The notes beneath the pieces were generated by a model. It did not search any database. It was given only the letters and a program-made list of their open reading frames with translations, and had not been told where the DNA came from. From assembly GCA_028821265.1 (NCBI GenBank), contig JAPPGU010000085.1:1-64000 (forward strand): DNA of 64,000 bases, written 5' to 3'. The DNA is from a bacterium. Its GTDB lineage: Bacteria > Actinomycetota > Acidimicrobiia > Spongiisociales > Spongiisociaceae. A program made the position numbers and the translations under genes. Below are positions 17,497 to 23,961 of this stretch, piece by piece. The stretch's first letter is position 1, and the number at the start of each line of letters is the position of its first letter.

Positions 17497-18414
17497 GTGG
17501 ACCGTCGCCCGCTCTACGCCGCCACGGCATCCATCGTGGGATACAGCATCGGTCCCGTGCTGGTCCAGGTTTCGGGCGCGGCGGCGCCGGTTTTCGCGTT
17601 CTGGCGGGGCTGGCTCACGATCCTGGCCATCGTGGCCGGGTCGGCTGTGCTGCGGCGCTTCAGCTTGCGCTGGCCCAAGGGGCGGGAGTGGTGGCCACCC
17701 GTGGTGGCGGGCTGCCTGAACGGCGCATCGACGATGGCCTTCATCCAGGCCGTCAAGTTGACATCGGTGGCCGGCACATCGCTCATCCTCCTGCTCAATC
17801 CGGTGCTCATCGCGCTCTGGGCGATCCCCCTGTTCGGCGAGCGGCCCGGGATCCGGTTCCGCCTCTGGACGCTGGTGGCCGTGATCGGAGCTTCCGTGGT
17901 CGTTCTGGGCGGCTCGTCAGGACCGAGCGGGGACCCGGTGGGCGTAGCTCTGGCGATCCTCTCGGTACTGCTTCTGTCCACGCAGTTCGTGGTGACCAAG
18001 GTGGGCCGGAGGACGCTCGACACCGTCCCCCTGCACGTTGCCACGGTCTTTTCCGGCGCGGTCTTCGTGACCATGTTCGGTCTCGTCACCGGTCACGACT
18101 TCGGCGAGATGACCCGGACCGACTTCCTTTGCGTGCTCGGCGTGGTGGCCCTGCCAAGCACCACGAGCGCCTTGCTCCTGACGTGGTCCCTCCGCTGGCT
18201 CCCCGCCAACATCCCTCCCCTCATCCACCTGCCGATCCCGTTCTTCGCCGGTGCGATCGCGTGGGTGTTCCTGGGAGAGATGATGACCCTGAGCCACCTC
18301 CTCGGCGGCGGCGTCACGGTGGTCGGTGTGGCGGCCGCCCTTCTCAGCCGATCAGGCCGGAGGTTGCTCGACGCCGGCTCCGTTCCCGGCCCACCCGCCG
18401 AACCGGCCCCCTAG
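17497..18414 (+). CDS. EamA-family (DMT) transporter
   Basis: Drug/metabolite transporter of 305 residues with ten predicted membrane helices in two EamA repeats. Typical segments are MAFIQAVKLTSVAGTSLIL in the first half and FFAGAIAWVFLGEMMTL in the second, the latter matching the conserved end of EamA domains. The GTG at 17497 lies eight bases after the methyltransferase stop, so the two are co-transcribed. Substrate unknown; it is one of six such carriers in the window. Confidence 0.88.
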   Translation: MDRRPLYAATASIVGYSIGPVLVQVSGAAAPVFAFWRGWLTILAIVAGSAVLRRFSLRWPKGREWWPPVVAGCLNGASTMAFIQAVKLTSVAGTSLILLLNPVLIALWAIPLFGERPGIRFRLWTLVAVIGASVVVLGGSSGPSGDPVGVALAILSVLLLSTQFVVTKVGRRTLDTVPLHVATVFSGAVFVTMFGLVTGHDFGEMTRTDFLCVLGVVALPSTTSALLLTWSLRWLPANIPPLIHLPIPFFAGAIAWVFLGEMMTLSHLLGGGVTVVGVAAALLSRSGRRLLDAGSVPGPPAEPAP

Positions 18415-18437
18415 CTGCCAACCGCGGTAAGCCGGAG

Positions 18438-18881
18438 CTACCCGTCCTCGCGAGGAGGACGTCTGAGGCGTTTGGTCACGGACCGGCGCCGCTTGGCCTC
18501 GAGCCGCTTCCGGTGGGCTGACCGGCCGGGCTTGGTGGCTCGCCGGACCGGTGGCTCCGGCGCCAGGGCGCTGTCGAGCAACGCAGCCATCCGGCGCAGT
18601 GCCTCCTGGCGGTTCCGCCACTGCGAACGGTGCTCATCCGCCACCACCCGTAGCGTTCCCGATACCATCCTCGCCCCCAGGCGACCCTCGATCCGCCGTT
18701 TTTCTCCGTCGGTGAAGGAGGGGGATCCGGTGATGGACAGGGTGAGACCGACCCTCGTGTTCGAGCGGTTGGCGTGCTGGCCTCCGGGACCCGAAGCCGG
18801 ACCGAAGTCCCATCGGAACTCCCGGGCCGGCACGACCGGACCGTGCCGGAGCCGCAGGTCACGTTTGGATTCCGCCGCCAT
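18438..18881 (-). CDS. arfB: ArfB-like peptidyl-tRNA hydrolase for stalled ribosomes
   Basis: Release-factor-like protein of 147 residues. The GGQ catalytic motif is in SGPGGQHANRSNTRV near residue 31, and the C-terminus is a basic tail (HRKRLEAKRRRSVTKRLRR) of the type that enters the empty mRNA channel. This architecture, without a stop-codon recognition domain, belongs to ArfB/YaeJ, which rescues non-stop ribosomes. The ATG at 18879-18881 overlaps the upstream ATG of menA on the other strand. Longer ORF versions lack family similarity. Confidence 0.9.
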   Translation of the reverse strand: MAAESKRDLRLRHGPVVPAREFRWDFGPASGPGGQHANRSNTRVGLTLSITGSPSFTDGEKRRIEGRLGARMVSGTLRVVADEHRSQWRNRQEALRRMAALLDSALAPEPPVRRATKPGRSAHRKRLEAKRRRSVTKRLRRPPREDG

Positions 18882-18900
18882 GCTGCACGAAACTACCCGC

Positions 18901-19788
18901 ATGGACGCCGTACCTCCCAAACCTTGGGTGATGGCCGCTCGGCCCCGGACGCTGTGGGCCGCCGTGGCGCCGGTGATGGTGGGTAGCGGGTTGGCCGCAG
19001 GTGACCGGGTCTTCCGCCTGGATGCCCTGGCGGCCACCCTCGTCTGCGCTCTCGCCCTCCAGATCGCCGCCAACTTCGCCAACGACGCCTCCGACGCCCA
19101 CCGGGGCGCGGATCCCGAGACCCGGATCGGGCCGACCCGGGTGGTGGCCGCGGGCCTGCTCCCGGTCCGCCGGGTGTGGGCCGGCGTGGCGGTCATGTTC
19201 GGCATCGCCGCGCTGTGCGGCGTCTACATCGCCGCCATCACCAGTTGGGGCGTGATAGTGGTGGGTGTCGTCGCCCTCGTCGCCACCGTGACCTACACGG
19301 GTGGTCCGTCCCCTTATGGGTACCGCGGCATGGGGGAGGTATCGGTGTTCGTGTTCTTCGGGCTGGTCGCCACGGTCGGAAGCCGCTACGCCCACGACGC
19401 CACCATGCCCGCCGAGGCGTGGTGGCTGGCCGTCCCGGTCGGCTTCACGTGTTCCGCCATCCTGGTGGCCAACAACATCCGCGACATCGATACCGACTCG
19501 ATGGTCGGCAAACGGACCATGGCGGTCATCCTCGGCCGGCGCCGAGCCGAGGTGTTCTTCATGGCGCTGGTAGGCGGCGCCTTCGCGGTGGCAGCCGTAG
19601 GGGCCCTAGTCGGTATGACCCCCCGTTGGACCGCCCTGGCACTGCTGGCCGCTCCCCTGGCCGTGCCGTTGATCCGCACCATCCGATCCGCCTCCGACGG
19701 CCCCGCCCTCATCCGGGTGCTCGAGGGAACCGCCCGGCTCCATCTATTCGTAGGGGTCGGTCTCGCCATCGGCGCCGCCATCGGCTGA
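18901..19788 (+). CDS. menA: 1,4-dihydroxy-2-naphthoate prenyltransferase
   Basis: UbiA-superfamily membrane enzyme of 295 residues that attaches the prenyl chain in menaquinone synthesis. Both aspartate motifs are present: NDASDAHRGAD (first, near residue 61) and DIDTDSMVGKRT (second). It has about eight hydrophobic segments and begins with PWVMAARPRTLWAAVAPV, a family hallmark. Starts at 18880 and 18901 are possible; the second gives the usual N-terminus. Only 19 bases separate it from arfB on the opposite strand, so at least one message is probably leaderless. Other menaquinone genes are not in the window. Confidence 0.92.
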   Translation: MDAVPPKPWVMAARPRTLWAAVAPVMVGSGLAAGDRVFRLDALAATLVCALALQIAANFANDASDAHRGADPETRIGPTRVVAAGLLPVRRVWAGVAVMFGIAALCGVYIAAITSWGVIVVGVVALVATVTYTGGPSPYGYRGMGEVSVFVFFGLVATVGSRYAHDATMPAEAWWLAVPVGFTCSAILVANNIRDIDTDSMVGKRTMAVILGRRRAEVFFMALVGGAFAVAAVGALVGMTPRWTALALLAAPLAVPLIRTIRSASDGPALIRVLEGTARLHLFVGVGLAIGAAIG

Positions 19789-19808
19789 TCAGCCCGGCGC
19801 ACCCCGAG

Positions 19809-21434
19809 TCAGGCGAGTAGGCACTCCCGGGCCACGCTACGCGCCTCATCCAGGGTTGTGACTATCCGATCGCCAGGTACTTCCCGCAGGACGTCCAGCG
19901 CCTCCAAGGTCTTGGCCACCGAATCAGGCTGCGCCATGATCACGCACGAAGTGTCGGACCTCGTGGCAACGTCGATGAGCTGTGCGATCATCATGGCGGC
20001 GCTGTCGTCGATGTAGGTCGTGTCCGAGAAGTCGAAGATGACGACCTCATGGTCCCCGATCTCGGACCCGATCACGCTCACCAGCCTGTTGGCGGACGAG
20101 ACGGTGAAGCTGCCCCTGAGGGCCACCATCCCGACCCGGGCTTCGAACCGATCGGAGGTTCGCACCACATCGCTGTCCTCGCCGAAGAAGGTCCGGTCGA
20201 GCAGCGGCACCGAGATGACGCTGTCCAGTTCCAGGCGCTCCAGCTGGCGGGCGTGCGCCAGGCCGCCGGCGATCAGTCCGATCGCCACCGCCGTGATCAG
20301 GTCCACCGAGACCGTGAGGACCAGGGTCACCAACATCACCACCAGGTGTTGGGAACGCAGGCGGTGGATCCGGAGCAGCAGCCGGCGGTCCATGATGTCC
20401 CAGCCGACCTTCGCCAGCACGCCCGCGAGGGCGGCCAGCGGGATGGGCTCGGCGAACCGCCCCAGCCCGAGGACCACGGCCAGCACGAACAGTGCCCTCA
20501 GCGCGCCGGACACCCGGGTCGACCCGCCGGAGCGGATGTTGATGACCGTCCCCATGGTGGCCCCGGCGCCGGGCAGCGCTCCGAACAGCCCCGCCACCAT
20601 GTTGCCGATTCCCTGGCCGATCATCTCCCGGTCGGGGTTGTGCTTCCGGCCGGTGAGGGAGTCCGCCACCAGCGACGTCAGCAGGCTGTCCACCGAGCCC
20701 AGCAGGGCCAGGATCAGCGCCGGCTGGAGGGCGGTCACCAGGAATGCGGCCGCCGGCATCTCCCACGCCAGACCCGGCAGTCCGGTGGGGATCTCCCCTA
20801 TCACCGGCGCGTCCGAGAGCCACAGGACGCCCAGGAGGGTGCCGGTGATCAGCGCCACGAGGGGACCGGGCGCGTACCGGGACAAACGCCCGGGCCAGAG
20901 GAACCCGACCGCGAGCGTCACGACCGCGATGACCACCGCGCTGGGGTTGACGTTGCTAAGGGCATCCGGCAGGGCCCGGACAGCACCGATGGCGCCTCCC
21001 GAGGCCGAGTCCGCACCCAGAAACGGCATCAACTGCAGGATGATGACGATGACGCCGATGCCCGACATGAAGCCGGACACGACCACATGGGGCGTGTAGG
21101 CGACGAACCGGCCGATCCTCGACAGACCCAGCAGTATCTGGAACAGACCCGCCATCAGGACCACCGTCAGCGCTTCAGGGAGGGTGTCGGCATGGGTGGT
21201 GAGGACCACGGCCATCGCCACCGCCATCGGCGCGGTCGGGCCGGAGATCTGGGACGGCGTCCCTCCGAAGACCGCGGCGAAGAAGCCCACCGCGATCGCG
21301 CCGTAGAGCCCGGCGGCAGCTCCCATGCCCGAGGCGATACCGAAACCCAGCGACACCGGCAGGGCCACCACCATGGAGGTGAGACCGCCGAAGAAGTCCC
21401 CCCGGAGGGTGTCGATATCGTATTTCACTGTCAT
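19809..21434 (-). CDS. SulP-family anion transporter with STAS domain
   Basis: Membrane transporter of 541 residues. The first 400 or so residues hold the SulP helices, with GLYGAIAVGFFAAVFGG, SGPTAPMAVAMAVVL and LPGAGATMGTV segments; residues from about 425 form a cytoplasmic STAS domain with VVIFDFSDTTYIDDSAAMM. It begins at an ATG that overlaps the stop of the carbonic anhydrase gene in ATGA. SulP proteins carry sulfate, bicarbonate or dicarboxylates; coupling to carbonic anhydrase points to bicarbonate here, by inference. It converges with menA, 20 bases apart. Confidence 0.92.
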   Translation of the reverse strand: MTVKYDIDTLRGDFFGGLTSMVVALPVSLGFGIASGMGAAAGLYGAIAVGFFAAVFGGTPSQISGPTAPMAVAMAVVLTTHADTLPEALTVVLMAGLFQILLGLSRIGRFVAYTPHVVVSGFMSGIGVIVIILQLMPFLGADSASGGAIGAVRALPDALSNVNPSAVVIAVVTLAVGFLWPGRLSRYAPGPLVALITGTLLGVLWLSDAPVIGEIPTGLPGLAWEMPAAAFLVTALQPALILALLGSVDSLLTSLVADSLTGRKHNPDREMIGQGIGNMVAGLFGALPGAGATMGTVINIRSGGSTRVSGALRALFVLAVVLGLGRFAEPIPLAALAGVLAKVGWDIMDRRLLLRIHRLRSQHLVVMLVTLVLTVSVDLITAVAIGLIAGGLAHARQLERLELDSVISVPLLDRTFFGEDSDVVRTSDRFEARVGMVALRGSFTVSSANRLVSVIGSEIGDHEVVIFDFSDTTYIDDSAAMMIAQLIDVATRSDTSCVIMAQPDSVAKTLEALDVLREVPGDRIVTTLDEARSVARECLLA

Positions 21435-22108
21435 TGCGCGCTGTCGAGTCGCAAGGGGCCGCCGGCGGTCTGGCGGCACAGCGGCCTCAGCCGGCCACTG
21501 TCGATGCGGTAGACCAAGCCATGGATCTCCAGGTCCGAACCGGCGCGCCAGGCGTCGCGCACGACGTCGATGGCGGCGACCTTGCGCACCTGATCGACCA
21601 CGCTCAACTCGCACAACCGCTGTGCCAGTGGCTCACCCTGCAGGTCAGCCAGGTCTGATCGGTATGCACGCGTCACCGGGTAGAGATTATCGAGCCAGTC
21701 CCCGGCAGGGCCGCCAAGTTTCCCGTTCAAGAAGGCATCCACTCCGGCGCAACCGTAATGGCCGCAGACGACCACGCGTCGGACGCTGAGGACCTCCACC
21801 GCGAACTGGAGCACGGACAGAAGGCTGCGGTCTGAAGGGATGACCAGGTTGGCGACATTGCGGTGAACGAGCATGTCCCCCGGCGAGAGGTCCATGATCA
21901 GGTTGGGCGACACCCGGCTGTCCGAGCAACCGATCCAAAGCATCTCCGGCTGCTGCCCCTTGGCCAAGAGCCGGAACAGTCCCGGGTCTGCCCGGATCTG
22001 CCGTTCCGCCCAGGCGCGGTTTCGCTCGAGTATGTAATCGATGTCGATGAGGACGACCTCCTGAACCGACCCGGAATCGTAACCAACACGGCCCCTCCAT
22101 CCGACCAA
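21431..22108 (-). CDS. Beta-class carbonic anhydrase
   Basis: Interconverts CO2 and bicarbonate. The zinc ligands and the Asp-Arg dyad are in CSDSRVSPN and VVVCGHYGCAGVDAFL. From the TTG at 22106-22108 the protein is 225 residues, normal for the family. No ATG or GTG suits the expected N-terminus (LIDIDYILERNRAWAERQ), although AGGAGG lies just before that point; the alternative ATG at 22181-22183 would run into the antitoxin gene. The start is therefore uncertain. It is followed by the SulP gene with a four-base overlap, forming an inorganic-carbon pair. Confidence 0.9.
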   Translation of the reverse strand: MVGWRGRVGYDSGSVQEVVLIDIDYILERNRAWAERQIRADPGLFRLLAKGQQPEMLWIGCSDSRVSPNLIMDLSPGDMLVHRNVANLVIPSDRSLLSVLQFAVEVLSVRRVVVCGHYGCAGVDAFLNGKLGGPAGDWLDNLYPVTRAYRSDLADLQGEPLAQRLCELSVVDQVRKVAAIDVVRDAWRAGSDLEIHGLVYRIDSGRLRPLCRQTAGGPLRLDSAQ

Positions 22109-22135
22109 GGCATAGCGGTCGGCGCCGTGGTAATA

Positions 22136-22153
22136 TGTAGGAACGTTGATACA
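22136..22153 (+). promoter_or_regulatory. Candidate Phd operator palindrome
   Basis: TGTAGGAACGTTGATACA is an 18-bp imperfect palindrome, symmetric at 14 positions (TGTA, central AACGTT, TACA). It overlaps a TAATAT sequence (22131-22136) that could be a -10 box and lies 20 bases before the antitoxin start. Autoregulation by the Phd-type antitoxin would be expected at such a site. Confidence 0.4.
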
Positions 22154-22173
22154 CCAGGGAAAGGTGGGTCGAG

Positions 22174-22437
22174 GTGTCGGCACCTGCGCGCAGCATGAGC
22201 AGTCGGGAGTTCAATCAGGCAACCGGCGAGGCGAAGCGAGCGGCCCGGAGCGGCCCCGTATATGTCACGGATCGCGGGCGCCCATCCCATGTGTTGTTGA
22301 GTTACGAGCTCTACCGGGAACTGACCCTGGACCGACCTCACTTCGCCGACATACTGTGCCGAACGTCAGGCATCGGGGAGGTCGAGGTGGAGTTCCCGAG
22401 ACTTGACGATCTGGCGAGGCCAGCCACCTTCGAATGA
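22174..22437 (+). CDS. Type II antitoxin, Phd/YefM family
   Basis: Antitoxin of 87 residues (80 if the ATG at 22195 is used). The core MSSREFNQATGEAKRAA followed by GPVYVTDRGRPSHVLLSYE is typical of Phd/YefM antitoxins: an N-terminal DNA-binding and dimerisation domain, then a flexible toxin-neutralising tail. The stop codon overlaps the toxin start in ATGA, which is usual for these modules. The palindrome at 22136-22153 is the likely self-regulated operator. It is divergent from the carbonic anhydrase operon. Confidence 0.9.
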   Translation: MSAPARSMSSREFNQATGEAKRAARSGPVYVTDRGRPSHVLLSYELYRELTLDRPHFADILCRTSGIGEVEVEFPRLDDLARPATFE

Positions 22438-22883
22438 TGTACCTACTCGACACGGTTGTCGTCTCCGAGACCCGCAAGATCCGCTCCGGCAGAGCCGATC
22501 CCGGTGTTGCGTCCTGGGTGGCCCGCGTCGACCACGACCTGGCCTACATTTCGGCCATCACCATCCAGGAACTCGAACTCGGTGTGTTGCTGGCCGAACG
22601 TCGCGACCCGACGTCGGGCGCAGTCCTGCGGCACTGGCTCGACAACGATGTGTACGAGGCCTTCGACGGCCGCATTCTGCCGGTGGATGCCACGGTGGCA
22701 CGCGCGGCCGCTTCGCTACATGTACCGGATCCGGCGCCCGTGAGCGACGCTCTCATCGGCGCCACCGCCATAGCAAACAACATGGTCCTGGCGACCCGCA
22801 ACACCAGGGACTTCGGGCGGTTCCGTGGGCTCGAGGTCCTGAACCCGTGGGAGTTCAGCCGTCCAGACAGAGAGCGTCTATGA
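22434..22883 (+). CDS. VapC/FitB-like PIN-domain toxin
   Basis: PIN-domain ribonuclease of 149 residues. The acidic metal-binding residues can be seen in MMYLLDTVVVSE, ITIQELELG, SDALIGATA and TRNTRDFGRF in the proper order, so the active site looks intact. VapC-type toxins cut tRNA or rRNA and are blocked by the neighbouring antitoxin. The ATG at 22434 overlaps the antitoxin stop; the next codon is also ATG. Its last 29 bases overlap the 3' end of the MazE-like gene on the other strand. Confidence 0.9.
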   Translation: MMYLLDTVVVSETRKIRSGRADPGVASWVARVDHDLAYISAITIQELELGVLLAERRDPTSGAVLRHWLDNDVYEAFDGRILPVDATVARAAASLHVPDPAPVSDALIGATAIANNMVLATRNTRDFGRFRGLEVLNPWEFSRPDRERL

Positions 22884-23073
22884 ACGCTTGGTCGTCCTCA
22901 GCACGGTCGCTGGCGGCCACCGCCGCCGACTGCCGGTGCGCATCTGGCGCGAAGGACGGAGCGCGTACGTCCATCACCGACATCTGGATCCGGCGCATGC
23001 CCTGCTCACGTATCCCCTTGCGGTAGTCACGAACCCGGCGCGTGCTCGTCGTCTCGTTCTCTTGCGCTGTCAT
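22855..23073 (-). CDS. Orphan MazE-like antitoxin (DUF3018 type)
   Basis: A 72-residue protein with TSTRRVRDYRKGIREQGMRR, then VMDVRAPSFAPDAHRQS, AVAASDRAEDDQAFIDAL. This order (RVRxYR, DxRAPxFxxxAxRQS, EDQAFID) is that of antitoxin MazE-family proteins encoded just before mazF. Here the gene ends in LCLDG and no toxin follows: the bases downstream on its strand are the vapC gene in antisense. The toxin therefore seems to have been lost or displaced. The ATG at 23071-23073 and a TTG three codons upstream are alternative starts; TATAAC upstream could be a -10 box. Confidence 0.75.
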   Translation of the reverse strand: MTAQENETTSTRRVRDYRKGIREQGMRRIQMSVMDVRAPSFAPDAHRQSAAVAASDRAEDDQAFIDALCLDG

Positions 23074-23119
23074 TGAATCCAAGTTATATGAAACAGCGCG
23101 GGTATGACCACGTCCACCG

Positions 23120-23950
23120 TTACGAGAAAGTCGTGAGCGCGTCTGCTATCTCGGACGCGACCAGATCGGGGCGTTCCATCGGGACCAGGTGGTTCTGGCC
23201 CGCCAGGTAGGTGGTGGTGGCGTTGGGAAGCGCCTCGGGCAGCAGCGCCAGGGCGGGTCCCAACTCGCCGGCCCCGTCGGTGATTACGAGCCGCACCGGA
23301 GTGGTCAGTTCGTCGAGGCGGGCGAACGCCCCGCATTCGGAGCCGGCGGCAAACACGTCCGCCTCGACCTCTCGGCGGCAGCGCAGCGCGACCCCTTCGG
23401 GTACTTCACGGAAGCCGTGGTCCACGTAGGCCCCGAACGCGTCAGGGTGCCAGCGCTGGAACAGCGGCTTGGCCAGGTAGCTCTCGATGAGCTCGTCCCG
23501 GGAGCCGAAGACCGAACGCCTTCGGGCCGCTCCCTGCGCCAGCGATAGTTCCGGGGTGCGCACGAAGGGCGGCGGGATGAGGATCGGCTCGACCAGCACC
23601 AGCCCGGTGAAGGTACCGGGGCGCAGGAATTCCGTCATCACCAGCACGGTCCCGCCCATCGAATGGCCCACGCCCACCAGCGATTCCGGCAGCCGTCCGG
23701 CGCGGTCCAGGTCACCGACCAGTTCGACCAGGTCTCTCCCGAGCGTCCACCACGACGCCGGCAACTCCAGTGCCGGCGCCCGTCCGTGGCCGCGGACGTC
23801 CCATGCCAGCGCAGGAGTCTGAACGCCTAGATCGCGGAGGCTCGACACCACGGGTCGCCAGATCTCCTTGCAGAATCCGGTGGCGTGGGCCAGCAGGAGT
23901 AGCACATCGGCCGCGCCGCCATGCCACTCCAGGGCTTCCTGATTGGCCAA
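23120..23950 (-). CDS. Alpha/beta hydrolase
   Basis: Alpha/beta hydrolase of 276 residues. The nucleophile elbow is GVGHSMGGTVLV, the acid is probably Asp in VITDGAGELG and the His is in AGQNHLVPME. An early LLAHATGFCKEIW and WDVRGHG complete the family pattern. The long ORF in this frame runs far into aceE, but similarity starts only after the aceE stop; the TTG at 23948-23950 gives a sensible N-terminus. It lies 11 bases after aceE and is probably in the same transcript. Ester or lactone hydrolysis is likely; the substrate is unknown. Confidence 0.82.
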   Translation of the reverse strand: MANQEALEWHGGAADVLLLLAHATGFCKEIWRPVVSSLRDLGVQTPALAWDVRGHGRAPALELPASWWTLGRDLVELVGDLDRAGRLPESLVGVGHSMGGTVLVMTEFLRPGTFTGLVLVEPILIPPPFVRTPELSLAQGAARRRSVFGSRDELIESYLAKPLFQRWHPDAFGAYVDHGFREVPEGVALRCRREVEADVFAAGSECGAFARLDELTTPVRLVITDGAGELGPALALLPEALPNATTTYLAGQNHLVPMERPDLVASEIADALTTFS

Positions 23951-23961
23951 CCTGGGTCTCT

